From assembly GCA_020639255.1 (NCBI GenBank), contig JACKGZ010000004.1, positions 62,001-126,000 of the forward strand: a stretch of 64,000 nucleotides of DNA, read 5' to 3'. The stretch comes from Phycisphaera sp. Its GTDB lineage: Bacteria; Planctomycetota; Phycisphaerae; Phycisphaerales; UBA1924. The position numbers and the translations under genes are program-made. Below are positions 26,196 through 38,148 of this stretch, piece by piece; position 1 is the first letter of the stretch; the number at the start of each line of letters is the position of its first letter. The notes beneath the pieces were generated by a model, which did no database searches, was not told where the DNA came from, and was given only the letters and a program-made list of their open reading frames with translations.

Positions 26196-27029
26196 ATGAC
26201 CCGAGAGCCTGTGGATAAGACACTCAAGATGTACGTCGGCGGCGCCTTCATCCGCTCAGAATCCGGAAGGACGGACATCGCCGGCGATCGGCTCCGAGTC
26301 AACAGGGCCTCACGCAAGGATCTCCGTTCGGCTGTCGAGATCGCAGCCAAGAACCAGCCAGGATGGGCAAAGGCCACCGCGTATCTCCGGGGCCAGATCC
26401 TCTACCGCATCGCCGAGATGCTCGAAGGCCGACGCGAGGCCATGACTGCAGCCATCGGCGAGGGTGGTGACGAAGAAGTCAGCGCTTCGATCGATCTGCT
26501 TGTCTCTTGCGCGGGCTGGTCCGACAAGCACTCTCAGATCCTCGGCACCGCCAACCAGGTCGCCGGCCCGTACCACAACTTCACCGTCTCGGAGCCCGTC
26601 GGCGTCGTGGGATTGATCGCGCCCGATGCGCCTCCGCTGCTTGGGCTCGTCGCGCTCCTTGCGCCGGCGATTCTATCGGGCAACGCCGTGATCGCGCTCG
26701 CGTCACGTGCGCGTCCCCAGCCCTCGGCTGAGCTCGGTGAAGTACTCGCCACGAGCGATGTCCCCGCCGGTGTCGTCAATATTCTGACAGGCAATCTGGA
26801 AGAGTTAGCACCCCACTTCTCTTCGCACCGCGAGATCGGTTCACTCATTGCAGCCGGTGTCGGCAGCGAAGATCGCCGCACACTCGAGCTCGGCGCGGCT
26901 GAGAATCTCAAGCGCGTGCACGTGATCGATGAGCCGATGGACGCCGGCCACTGGCACGCACTCGCGGGGCCGGGCGCCGTCGAACGCACGCTCGAATTCA
27001 AGACGATCTGGCATCCGAGCTCGGCCTGA
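26196..27029 (+). CDS. Half-length aldehyde dehydrogenase homologue without catalytic domain
   Basis: The 277-residue protein matches the N-terminal, NAD-binding half of aldehyde dehydrogenases: KMYVGGAFIRSESG, PGWAKATAYLRGQILYRIAE, SEPVGVVGLIAPD, SGNAVIALAS and VPAGVVNILTGN. The region equivalent to the general-base motif LELGG reads LELGAAEN, and the protein ends soon after with FKTIWHP. The catalytic cysteine segment and the whole C-terminal half are absent. The end looks composed rather than broken, and no remnant of the missing half follows, since the next gene starts 3 bp later on the other strand. It lies 953 bp after the full ALDH of the deoC operon. A regulatory or structural partner is possible; a decaying gene is the alternative. 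Confidence 0.78.
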   Translation: MTREPVDKTLKMYVGGAFIRSESGRTDIAGDRLRVNRASRKDLRSAVEIAAKNQPGWAKATAYLRGQILYRIAEMLEGRREAMTAAIGEGGDEEVSASIDLLVSCAGWSDKHSQILGTANQVAGPYHNFTVSEPVGVVGLIAPDAPPLLGLVALLAPAILSGNAVIALASRARPQPSAELGEVLATSDVPAGVVNILTGNLEELAPHFSSHREIGSLIAAGVGSEDRRTLELGAAENLKRVHVIDEPMDAGHWHALAGPGAVERTLEFKTIWHPSSA

Positions 27030-27032
27030 ACC

Positions 27033-27734
27033 CTACATCGCAGCCGCGAGTTTCAGCGGGAATCCGGTGCTCTCAGATGCCGTCTTCGTCTCGCTGGGCA
27101 CAGACGCCTCGTCTTGCCAGGCAACCTCGACATCAGCGCCGATCAAGTGAAAGAGCGCTTCGAGATGTTTGCGGATAGATCGCCTGGCTTCTTCCTGATA
27201 GCCGGCGTCGGATGTCTCAAATAACTGCGCCGCCTGCTCCTGCGCTTTGCGCATGAGCTGTCCCTGCGCGTTGGCCTTCATCTGGATGACATCGAGCAGA
27301 CCGAGCACCTTACCGTCCTGGATGTCGTAGGGCTTGACGTCCGTCAGCCTGAGCTGCCCGTCGATCGGCGGGAGTGTGAGCCGATACCGTCCATCACCGA
27401 TGTGGCTCACGTCCTTCGCAGAGACTCGACCCAGCTCGACCGAATACTGCTTGTCGAAGTGGAAGATCATCGCCAGCTGCGCCGGCGACATCAGCAGCGG
27501 CGGGAGCCAGTCCCAGCCCTTGCGAGCCGTCGCGATCTCTTTGGCGGTCACCTCGAGCCCGACCAGCTTGCCCGTTGCCCGGACACGCTCGGCGATAACG
27601 TCTGTTGTGACACGCGCACCCTCGAGCGAGTCCGAAGACTTCCGCTTGCGAAGTACGAGAATCAAAATGAAGCCCATCAGGAGCCCGATGAGAAGCCCCA
27701 GACCGGCCGCGACGATCAGGTCATTCAGTAGCAT
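27033..27734 (-). CDS. DUF4230 family membrane-anchored protein
   Basis: The 233-residue protein has one N-terminal membrane helix (LIVAAGLGLLIGLLMGFILILVL) followed by a basic patch. The DUF4230-type domain comes next: ATGKLVGLEVTAKEI, FHFDKQYSVELGRVS, YRLTLPPIDGQLRLTDV. A helical stretch ends in ARRSIRKHLEALFHLIGADV. The role of the family is not known. It lies 9 bp downstream of a membrane gene on the same strand and ends 3 bp from the half ALDH, in convergent orientation. Confidence 0.78.
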   Translation of the reverse strand: MLLNDLIVAAGLGLLIGLLMGFILILVLRKRKSSDSLEGARVTTDVIAERVRATGKLVGLEVTAKEIATARKGWDWLPPLLMSPAQLAMIFHFDKQYSVELGRVSAKDVSHIGDGRYRLTLPPIDGQLRLTDVKPYDIQDGKVLGLLDVIQMKANAQGQLMRKAQEQAAQLFETSDAGYQEEARRSIRKHLEALFHLIGADVEVAWQDEASVPSETKTASESTGFPLKLAAAM

Positions 27735-27743
27735 GGTGCCGAC

Positions 27744-28400
27744 TTATTCGGCTTCGGGTTCCCGTGCTTTCACGCCCGATTCCCGGGTCATCTCGAAAGC
27801 CCGGATCACGAGGTGACCGCCTGCGATAGTCGTGATTCCGATCACGATTGCAAAGAGGAGCCACAGAACCATCTGGAGCACCTCATTGAGCTGCCCGATC
27901 GGTTCGGTCAGAATGGTCAGTTTCTTTCTCGCCACCAGCCCCATGAGGATCATGAGCGGAAGGAGTAAAGCCGCCCCGACTGCTAATGTCCGCCAGCAGC
28001 TTCGGCGGTCGCCCAGCTTGATCAGCCCGGCCAGGCCCGCGATGCCCAAGACCAGAGCCATCCTCAACAGCACAAACATCCGGAGTGATGGCACCTGATC
28101 ACTCGAACTCTGGAGCATCATCGAGCCCAGAAATGCCGCCACGAAAACCGTCCCGGCGACACAGAGCAGCCCGATTCCAATGCCGTCGGGATCCCGCCTG
28201 AGCCCCATCAACACCGCAGCAATCCCTGCGGCGAGTGTCATCGCCTCGAATCCGGCCACCAGGAACTGAGGCCTGAGCCCCCATCCTTCGTACCCGAAGA
28301 CCGTGATCCACAGGCCCGGCATTGTTGAGATTGCCGCGACGGCACCGAGGAGGACCACGCCGAGATAAGCAAGCCGCTGAATGGGGTGTGGTTCAATCAC
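27744..28400 (-). CDS. Multi-pass membrane protein of unknown function
   Basis: The 218-residue protein has about seven hydrophobic segments (such as LAYLGVVLLGAVAAISTM, FLVAGFEAMTLAAGIAAVLMGL, IGLLCVAGTVFVAAFLGSMML, VLWLLFAIVIGITTIAGGHLVI) and a charged C-terminus. I recognise no family. It probably forms a two-gene unit with the DUF4230 gene 9 bp downstream. Confidence 0.7.
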   Translation of the reverse strand: MIEPHPIQRLAYLGVVLLGAVAAISTMPGLWITVFGYEGWGLRPQFLVAGFEAMTLAAGIAAVLMGLRRDPDGIGIGLLCVAGTVFVAAFLGSMMLQSSSDQVPSLRMFVLLRMALVLGIAGLAGLIKLGDRRSCWRTLAVGAALLLPLMILMGLVARKKLTILTEPIGQLNEVLQMVLWLLFAIVIGITTIAGGHLVIRAFEMTRESGVKAREPEAE

Positions 28401-28502
28401 AGATCGATCCGTTCGGACGCTTTCACACGCCTCAGGGTGGCCCTGCCATTATCGGACGTCCAAGGTCCGAAATGTTTCCGCGCCGACTCGCCCATCCGGG
28501 TG

Positions 28503-28529
28503 TAGCAGGCCCGTTCGCATGGCCGATTC
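28503..28529 (+). promoter_or_regulatory. Candidate sigma-28-like (flagellar) promoter
   Basis: TAGC, a 15-base spacer and GCCGATTC resemble the FliA consensus TAAA-N15-GCCGATAA: six of eight bases match in the -10 part and two of four in the -35 part. It stands 46 bp before a small open frame and 271 bp before fliD, where a late flagellar promoter is expected. The rest of the 28401-28574 gap shows no other feature. No sigma-28 gene is in the window to support it. Confidence 0.3.
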
Positions 28530-28574
28530 TAAGGCAGTGATCGGTCGGTGGGACCGCCGTTGTGAGCCAAAGAG

Positions 28575-28784
28575 ATGCCTTCAGCCAGCAACATCCAACC
28601 TGCGGGCGAGCACATCGCCCTTGCTGACGCCCGGCGGAAGTTCCACCGTGTGCTGGCGACATGGGCCATTGATCTCTTTGAGCTCCGCGCCCGCGGCCTC
28701 GATCGCCCCTCGGCTCGGCGCGGCCGGCAGGACAAAGCCATTGCACCCTCGCTCCAGGATTGGGCCGCGCGCAAGGCCGCGTAG
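28575..28784 (+). CDS. Small hypothetical protein upstream of fliD
   Basis: The 69-codon frame has normal G/C third-position use and a plausible basic helical composition (ADARRKFHRVLATWAIDLFELRARGLDR). It ends 15 bp before the fliD ATG. No clear ribosome-binding site and no recognised family; the opposite strand is also open here. It may be a small flagellar-operon protein or chance. Confidence 0.35.
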   Translation: MPSASNIQPAGEHIALADARRKFHRVLATWAIDLFELRARGLDRPSARRGRQDKAIAPSLQDWAARKAA

Positions 28785-28799
28785 CACCCGGAGAAACAC

Positions 28800-31700
28800 A
28801 TGAGCGGCATCACAAGCACAGTCGGACTCATCAGCGGCATCGATACGGGAAACCTCATCGAGCAGCTCCTGGCGATCGAGGCACGGCCCCGCGCTCTCGC
28901 GCAACAGCGGCTCGTCCAGCTGCAAACCCAGCAGGCCGCGTACCTCGACATCAACACACGACTCGGCGCACTCCGCTCGGCATCGGCAACCTTCCGCACC
29001 GACAAGGTCTTCAGCACTTCCAAGGCGACGAGTTCGGACGACGACCTGCTCACCGCAACCGCAACCACCAGCGCGCAGCCCGGCTCGTACCAGTTCATCG
29101 TCGACCGGCTCGTGACATCGCAACAGCTGCTCAGCAAGGGCTTCTCGGATCGAGATTCCTCGCCGCTCGGCGCGACGTCGTTCACATTCGAGAGCGACAA
29201 GGCGCGCCTCGACTCCGATGTGGGCCTGGCCGACCTCAACGGCGGTGCCGGCGTCCGCCGCGGCACGTTTAACATCACCGACTCCAACGGCGCGACCGCC
29301 GAGATCGACCTCAGCAAGACCGCAAAGGTCAGCGAGGTCATCGATGCGATCAACGGCGCCGGCATCGGTGTGCAAGCGAGCGTCGTCGAGGACAAGCTCG
29401 TCCTCAGCGATACAGCCGGCGGCGGCGGGCAGATTAATGTCTCTGACGGCGTAGGCTCATTCACCGCCACGGACCTCGGCATCGCGGGTACATCCATCGG
29501 CGGCGTGCTCACGGGCCAGCGCGTCTATTACGCCACCGGCTCGACGTCGCTCGGGCTCATCAACGGACGCAACGGCGTCGAGACGACCAACACCGTCGGC
29601 ACCGGCGCCTTCGACTTCACCGTCCGCGTCGACGCCGTCGACGTCAAGGTCTTCCTGGGCCTCATCACCGAGACCGTCACCGACCCCGACACGGGCGAGG
29701 ACGTCACCGAGACCACACCCGCCGCCGCGACGCTGAACGACGTCATCGAACGCATCAACACCGCGCTCCAGACCGAGCTTGGCGACACGACCACGCTCTC
29801 GGCATCACTCAAAGCCGACGGCACCGGACTCCAGATCGTCGACTCGGCGGGCACCGCCGCGATCGAAGTTCTCGACCGGGGCGAAGAAACCGGTGGCGCC
29901 GCCGTCCAGAACACCGCACGCAATCTCGGGATCAACGGCACAGGGACCGGCTCTGTCGTCGGCTCACGCATCTTCGGCGGGCTCAACTCGATCCTCACAA
30001 AAACGCTCAACGGCGGCCTCGGCATCGAGGGCGACGGCTCGCTCACGATTACCGATCGCAACGGCAGCGTACACAACATCACCGGACTCAACGCGTTCGA
30101 AACGCTGAGCGAGGTCTTCGACGCCATCAACACGCAGACCGGAGGCGCGGTCACCGCATCGCTCAACAGCCTCGGCACCGGCATCCAGCTCACCGATACC
30201 ACGGGCGGCGTAGGCAATTTCATCGTCGCAGGGACGCCCGCAGATGACACCGCAACAAGCCTGGGCGTCGCGACCGACCCGGCAGGCGTGGCCGAGAGCA
30301 CCATCGATTCGGGCAGCCTCCAGAAGCAGTACGTCGGACGCGGCACGCTCCTCAGTTCGCTCAACAACGGCTCGGGCATCGGCACCGGCAGCTTCACCAT
30401 CACCGACGCCACCGGCACTACACAGACCGTCACGATCGGCCAGAACGACAAGACCATCGGACACGTCATCAACGCCATCAACTCCGCCGGGCTCGCCATC
30501 AACGCCCGAATCAATGACAAAGGCGACGGCATCCTGATCGAAGAGGTTGTCAGTGGTGCTCCGGGCAGCATCAAGATCAAGATCGAGGACACGACCGGCT
30601 CCGTCGCCGAGAGTCTCCGCATCGAAACCGAGGCCACGGGAACCGACACCGACAACTTCATCGACGGCTCATTCGAGACCGTCATCGAGTTCGAAGCGAC
30701 CGACACGCTCGACGATGCCGTCGCCAAGATCAACGACGCGGGCATCGGTGTCGCCGCGACCATCGTCAACGACGGCTCGGGCACCGCGCCTTACCGACTG
30801 AGCTTTACCTCACGCGACTCGGGCACCGCCGGACGCTTCATCCTCGACACCGGCGGCTTCGACCTCGCGCTCCAGACGCTCAGCGAGGGCGACGACGCTC
30901 GCGTCTTCTTCGGCTCGAACAACCCCGCGACCGCGCTGCTTGTCACAAGCACCACCAACACACTCGACGACCTCATCGCGGGCGTCTCGATCGATCTCAA
31001 TAGCACGAGCGAAGACCCCGTCACGCTTAACGTAACGCGCGATGTCGCCGCGATCGAGGAGAAGATCAACGGCTTTGTCAGCGCGTTCAACACGCTCATC
31101 GGGCGCATCGACAACCAGACCCGCTACGACGACGAGACCGAGGTCAAGGGCCCGCTGCTGGGCGACTCGCTCGCCATCTCGCTCCGCTCCCAGCTCTTTG
31201 TCACGCTCCAGTCCGTGGGCGACAACGTCACCGGGCAGTACAACCGACTCTCTGAAGTCGGCATCACCATCGGTGACGGCGGCAAGACCATCGAGCTCGA
31301 CTCGGCCAAGTTCCGCGAGGCCTACGACGCAGACCCGGCATCGGTCGAGGCGCTCTTCGAGACGTTCGACCTCGCGCCATCGAACACGACCACCGACCTC
31401 GGCGACGGCATCACCGTCACCGGCGGCGATGCCGACCGGACATTTACATCGCTCGGTGTCATCGGCAAGATGGAAGAGCTCGCTCGCTCCTACCTCGACT
31501 CGGTCGACGGCATCCTGACCCAACGCGAGAAATCGCTCACCACGCAGGTCGAGCTCCAGGAAGGCCGCATCGACGAGTTCACCACACGCCTCGAACTCAA
31601 GCGGACACAGCTGGAAGCACAGTTCCTCGCCATGGAGACAGCCCTCGGGCAGCTCCAGAGCCAGCAGTCCTCGCTCGCGCAGCTCGCCCAGCTCGGCTGA
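28800..31700 (+). CDS. fliD: Flagellar hook-associated protein 2 (filament cap) FliD
   Basis: The 966-residue protein begins with the FliD N-terminal motif (GLISGIDTGNLIEQLLAIEARP). It ends with the FliD C-terminal helical region (NGFVSAFNTLIGRI, GPLLGDSLAISLRSQL, then a coiled coil to LGQLQSQQSSLAQL). Between them are several copies of the flagellin/hook IN motif (GTFNITDSNGATAEIDL, GSLTITDRNGSVHNITG, GSFTITDATGTTQTVTIG), which enlarge the exposed part; E. coli FliD has 468 residues. FliD caps the growing filament and helps flagellin fold. The ATG is preceded by GGAG at eight bases. fliS follows after 71 bp. Confidence 0.93.
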   Translation: MSGITSTVGLISGIDTGNLIEQLLAIEARPRALAQQRLVQLQTQQAAYLDINTRLGALRSASATFRTDKVFSTSKATSSDDDLLTATATTSAQPGSYQFIVDRLVTSQQLLSKGFSDRDSSPLGATSFTFESDKARLDSDVGLADLNGGAGVRRGTFNITDSNGATAEIDLSKTAKVSEVIDAINGAGIGVQASVVEDKLVLSDTAGGGGQINVSDGVGSFTATDLGIAGTSIGGVLTGQRVYYATGSTSLGLINGRNGVETTNTVGTGAFDFTVRVDAVDVKVFLGLITETVTDPDTGEDVTETTPAAATLNDVIERINTALQTELGDTTTLSASLKADGTGLQIVDSAGTAAIEVLDRGEETGGAAVQNTARNLGINGTGTGSVVGSRIFGGLNSILTKTLNGGLGIEGDGSLTITDRNGSVHNITGLNAFETLSEVFDAINTQTGGAVTASLNSLGTGIQLTDTTGGVGNFIVAGTPADDTATSLGVATDPAGVAESTIDSGSLQKQYVGRGTLLSSLNNGSGIGTGSFTITDATGTTQTVTIGQNDKTIGHVINAINSAGLAINARINDKGDGILIEEVVSGAPGSIKIKIEDTTGSVAESLRIETEATGTDTDNFIDGSFETVIEFEATDTLDDAVAKINDAGIGVAATIVNDGSGTAPYRLSFTSRDSGTAGRFILDTGGFDLALQTLSEGDDARVFFGSNNPATALLVTSTTNTLDDLIAGVSIDLNSTSEDPVTLNVTRDVAAIEEKINGFVSAFNTLIGRIDNQTRYDDETEVKGPLLGDSLAISLRSQLFVTLQSVGDNVTGQYNRLSEVGITIGDGGKTIELDSAKFREAYDADPASVEALFETFDLAPSNTTTDLGDGITVTGGDADRTFTSLGVIGKMEELARSYLDSVDGILTQREKSLTTQVELQEGRIDEFTTRLELKRTQLEAQFLAMETALGQLQSQQSSLAQLAQLG

Positions 31701-31771
31701 CGCCGATTTCTTTCACCAGGGACCGTTATTCTCGGGTCAAGTCCCCCCCGCTTCCGGCCGATCAGACGCTC

Positions 31772-32272
31772 ATGAGCAAACCGCAGGACAACGCCAACGC
31801 CTACCTCCGCACCCAGGTCATGAGCGCCTCGCCCGCCGAGCTGCGGATGATGCTGCTCGACGGAGCCGTGAAGTTCGCCAGGCAGGGCAGGCAAGGCCTC
31901 GCCGAACAGAACCACGAGCTGGTCTACACCGGCTTCAGCCAGGCCCGCGCCATTGTCACCGAGCTCATGACCTCGATGCGCCACGACGTGGCCCCCGAGC
32001 TCTGCGAGCAGGTCCGCTCGCTCTACGCCTTCATGTTCCAGGAACTCGTCGCCGCGAGCCTCGAGAGCGACATCAACCGCGCCGACAAGGTGATCGAGCT
32101 GCTTGAGTTCGAGGCCGAGACCTGGCGCATGCTGATGGCCAAGCTCAAGACCGAAGAAACCGAAGCTGGTGCCACCACCGGCGCTGCGCCTACGCAGGCC
32201 AAGCCGAACGCCTACGCCCCCGCGGGCGAGAGCAAGCCCGGCGCCTACACGCCGCTCAGCATCGAGGGCTGA
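31772..32272 (+). CDS. fliS: Flagellin export chaperone FliS
   Basis: The 166-residue protein has the FliS helical bundle: NAYLRTQVMSASPAELRMML, LLDGAVKFARQG, then a helix ending in ALYAF-like SLYAFMFQEL and the later VIELLEFEAETWRML. It binds flagellin C-termini in the cytoplasm until export. The C-terminal tail (ETEAGATTGAAPTQAKPNAY) is an extension beyond the usual 125-140 residues. It follows fliD by 71 bp, the common gene order. The last 28 bases overlap the end of the convergent DNA polymerase III gene. Confidence 0.92.
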   Translation: MSKPQDNANAYLRTQVMSASPAELRMMLLDGAVKFARQGRQGLAEQNHELVYTGFSQARAIVTELMTSMRHDVAPELCEQVRSLYAFMFQELVAASLESDINRADKVIELLEFEAETWRMLMAKLKTEETEAGATTGAAPTQAKPNAYAPAGESKPGAYTPLSIEG

Positions 32273-33420
32273 GCCAGCTCGGCCGCCAGCGCCTCTAACA
32301 CCATCTGCCCCGGCACGTTCGCAAACAGCCGACCCCTCGCCCGTTCGAGCGCATCGATCCGCTGCGCGTGCATCTCCAGCGTGCGCTCGTCGCCCGAGGC
32401 CGAGGCTTCCGCCAACTTCACGCGCAAGATCTCGCCCACAAGCGAGAGCATCCGATCCGCGCCGGCCTTGTTGCCCGCTTCCTTGCTCTGCCGCGCGTCC
32501 GCCGCGACGCGGGCCGAGGCCCACTCGTCGACCATCGAAGCCATCGACGCGCCCAATTCCAGCGGGTACTGCCCCGCCAGCAGCCGCTCCAGCATGCCGC
32601 CGATGCGCTCGTGCCAGGCGATGAGCCCCGTCTCGATCGCTTCCTTCACGCGCCCGGGCGAGCCCTCGCCGAAGCGACGCGCCCAGTCCTTCTCTGACTG
32701 CGCGTAATCCTGACGGGTGAGCCAGGTCTCCATCGCGTCGCGTGACAGTGCGCCAAAACGCACCCGCTGGCAGCGTGAGCGGATCGTGGGCAGAAGCCTC
32801 TCCTCGGACGACGTCACGAGGATGATGAGCGTCCCCGGCGCGGGCTCTTCGAGCGTCTTGAGCATCGCGTTCTGCACCGCGGCGTTGGTCGCTGAGCGGT
32901 CGAGCAGTTCCGCCTCGTCGACAATAAAGACCTTGCTCGCCGACCCGCCGGGAGTCACTTTCGCCGCCAGGGCCGAGGGCCGCAGCAGATGCTGCTCCAC
33001 GACGTCCTTGGGGATGGTCGCCAGCTTGGCCGATCGCACCTTGGCGTCCTCGCTGAACCGGGCGAGCTCTTTGGTAATCACGTGCAGGTCCGGGTGCGAG
33101 CGAGCCTTGAGCAATGTCTGTGCCCGGCTCTCCGGATCAGCCGACAGGTGCCCCGAGAGGTCGCGCCCGGTGGTCTCGTCGAGGGCGAGGGCCGCCATCG
33201 CCAGGGCAGCGGTGAACTTCCCGACGCCCCGGGGCCCGTGGAAGATCCACGCGTGGTGCATCCGACCGGCCTCGAGCGCCCGCTCGACCTGCTCGATCGC
33301 CCGCTCCTGCCCCAGGATCTCTCCGAACGTCCCGGGCACGGGGTGCTCGAGCCCCTCCAGGCGCTCGGGGTCGGCGGGCTTCTTCCGGCTGACTTTCTTC
33401 TTGGCTACTTTCTTGGCCAC
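32245..33420 (-). CDS. holB: DNA polymerase III delta' (clamp-loader ATPase-like) subunit
   Basis: The 391-residue protein has an AAA+ clamp-loader core: ILGQERAIEQVERALE, HAWIFHGPRGVGKFT (Walker A), KVFIVDEAELLDRSATNAAVQNAMLKTLEEP (Walker B region) and SRCQRVRF as sensor 1. The usual zinc-binding cysteine cluster after Walker A is not seen; the region instead has TTGRDLSGHLSADPESRAQ. The N-terminus is a lysine-rich tail (AKKVAKKKVSRKKP). It should help load the beta clamp with DnaX and delta. The gene is convergent with fliS and overlaps it by 28 nt. Confidence 0.85.
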   Translation of the reverse strand: MAKKVAKKKVSRKKPADPERLEGLEHPVPGTFGEILGQERAIEQVERALEAGRMHHAWIFHGPRGVGKFTAALAMAALALDETTGRDLSGHLSADPESRAQTLLKARSHPDLHVITKELARFSEDAKVRSAKLATIPKDVVEQHLLRPSALAAKVTPGGSASKVFIVDEAELLDRSATNAAVQNAMLKTLEEPAPGTLIILVTSSEERLLPTIRSRCQRVRFGALSRDAMETWLTRQDYAQSEKDWARRFGEGSPGRVKEAIETGLIAWHERIGGMLERLLAGQYPLELGASMASMVDEWASARVAADARQSKEAGNKAGADRMLSLVGEILRVKLAEASASGDERTLEMHAQRIDALERARGRLFANVPGQMVLEALAAELAQPSMLSGV

Positions 33421-33432
33421 GAAACAAGCTTA

Positions 33433-33525
33433 GGTGCCACTACCCATCTCCGATGGGTAGTGCATCTATGCCGTTCACGTTGTGGCTCGACAAGACACCA
33501 CCCATCGGAGATGGGTGGTGGCACC
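33433..33525. repeat. Inverted pair of 30-bp palindromic units (REP/BIME-like)
   Basis: Two 30-base units, 33433-33462 and 33496-33525, are inverted copies of each other with two mismatches. Each has a 5' GGTGCCAC (or its complement) and an internal perfect palindrome ACCCATC-TCC-GATGGGT. The units are 33 bp apart. The pair fills the gap between sthA (ends 3 bp away) and the upstream holB start. The form resembles bacterial interspersed mosaic elements or a bidirectional stem structure. Whether copies exist elsewhere cannot be seen in this window. Confidence 0.75.
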
Positions 33526-33528
33526 AAA

Positions 33529-34944
33529 TCACACGCCCCGCAGCTTGTTCAGCCCGTTCATCGCCGCCACCTTGTAGCACTCGGCCAGCGTCGGGTAATT
33601 GAAGACCGTGTTGACGAAGTACTCCGCGGTCGCCTTGAAGGCGATGGCGGTCTGCCCGATGTGGATCAGCTCCGTCGCCCCCGCGCCGATGGCGTGCACG
33701 CCCAGCACCACGTGCGACTCCTGGTGGATCAGGAGCTTGAGCATCCCGAACTCCTCACCCAAAAGGTGCCCGCGCGCGATCTCGCGGTAGCTGGCAACGC
33801 CCGACTCGTACGGGATGCCCTCCTTCGTGAGCTGCTCCTCGGTCCAGCCGACCATCGAGATCTCGGGCACGGAGTAGATGCCGTAGGGCAGGAGCTGCGA
33901 GATCGACTCGCACGCCTCGCCGAACATGTGGCACGCCGCGAGTCGGCCCTGCTCGTAGCTCGTCGACGCCAGCGCCGGGAACCCGATCACATCACCCGCC
34001 GCGTAAATATGCGGCACCGTCGTCTGGAAGTTCCCGTTCACCTCGATCCGTCCGCGGCTGTCGGCGGAGAGGCCCGCGTGCTCGAGCCCGAGCTCCTTCG
34101 TCGCGCCCTGACGACCGATGCAATACAGCAGCGCATCCGCCCGGAGCGTCTTGCCCGACTCCAGCTCCGCCTCGGCCATCCGCCCGTCCACACTCTTCGC
34201 ACCCGGCACGGCATCGATCACGCTGATCTTCGTCACCTTCTCGCCCAATCGCAGCGTCATGCCCTGCTGACGCGAGTGGAACTGCAGCGCCTCGATAATC
34301 TCGCTGTCCACGAAGTCGAGAAGGCGATTGCGACCCTCGATCAGCGTCACCTTCACGCCCAGCGTCTGGAGCATGGTGGCGTACTCGGTCCCGATGACAC
34401 CCCCGCCCACGACGATCATCGAGTGCGGCGCCGCGGTCAGGCTCTGGATGTCATCCGAGCTCAGGATCGTCGTGCCGTCGAAGGCGATGCCCTTGGGCAG
34501 CGCGGGCTCAGTGCCCACGGCAATGAACACGTTGTCCGCCTGCACCATCGTCTCGTCGGTCTCGGAGTTGATGACGATGGTGTGCGCATCGCGGAAGCTC
34601 GCTACGCCGTGGTGGATGTCGATGCCGTTCTTGCGGAGGTTCGTCTCGACCGTCTCGATCTCGTTGCCGATGACTTTCGAGCAGCTCCGCCGGAGCCCGG
34701 CAAACAAGGCCGTGCGTACCGACGCAAAGTCCGACTGTGTCGGGCAGGCTATCGACATGTTCCCGACGTTCAGGATCGCCTCGCGCAGGGCCTTGGAGGG
34801 GATCGTTCCCGTGTTGACCGCGACGCCCCCGACGGCGTGGCGTTTCTCGATCACACATGCTCGCTTGCCGAGCTTGGCCGCCTGGATCGCCGCGTGCTGC
34901 CCCGCCGGCCCGGAGCCGATCACACAGAGGTCGTATCGCTTCAT
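33529..34944 (-). CDS. sthA: Si-specific NAD(P)+ transhydrogenase (soluble, SthA)
   Basis: The 471-residue flavoprotein belongs to the pyridine nucleotide-disulfide family. It has FAD-binding CVIGSGPAGQ (residues about 7-16), GTIPSKALREA near 46-56, an NAD(P)-binding VVGGGVIGTEYA and a second FAD motif ending IYAAGDVIGFP. A dimerisation domain ends GAGATELIHIGQ. The redox CxxxxC of true disulfide reductases is absent (GGVAVNTGTIPSK), as expected for soluble transhydrogenases, which move hydride between NADPH and NAD+. I took the ATG at 34944 because the family starts at MKRYDL; an upstream start would add 20 odd residues. The repeat pair at 33433-33525 follows the stop. Confidence 0.88.
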   Translation of the reverse strand: MKRYDLCVIGSGPAGQHAAIQAAKLGKRACVIEKRHAVGGVAVNTGTIPSKALREAILNVGNMSIACPTQSDFASVRTALFAGLRRSCSKVIGNEIETVETNLRKNGIDIHHGVASFRDAHTIVINSETDETMVQADNVFIAVGTEPALPKGIAFDGTTILSSDDIQSLTAAPHSMIVVGGGVIGTEYATMLQTLGVKVTLIEGRNRLLDFVDSEIIEALQFHSRQQGMTLRLGEKVTKISVIDAVPGAKSVDGRMAEAELESGKTLRADALLYCIGRQGATKELGLEHAGLSADSRGRIEVNGNFQTTVPHIYAAGDVIGFPALASTSYEQGRLAACHMFGEACESISQLLPYGIYSVPEISMVGWTEEQLTKEGIPYESGVASYREIARGHLLGEEFGMLKLLIHQESHVVLGVHAIGAGATELIHIGQTAIAFKATAEYFVNTVFNYPTLAECYKVAAMNGLNKLRGV

Positions 34945-35069
34945 CGGATCGGCGCCTTTCAGTCTCGGACGAGCACCCGGATTCGGGCAAACCGCAGGAA
35001 ACACCCGCCCGCCCCTCTACCATGTCGGCAGCCAGAGCCCCTCGGATTGAACCCGGAGCCCGCAAGCCC

Positions 35070-38141
<3,072 letters not shown>

Positions 38142-38148
38142 ACCTCTC

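Noticed and set aside
28581..29375. Minus-strand frame over the start of fliD
   Set aside because: A short stretch (TVELPPGVSKGDVL) looked like a chaperone motif, but the rest is the complement of fliD.
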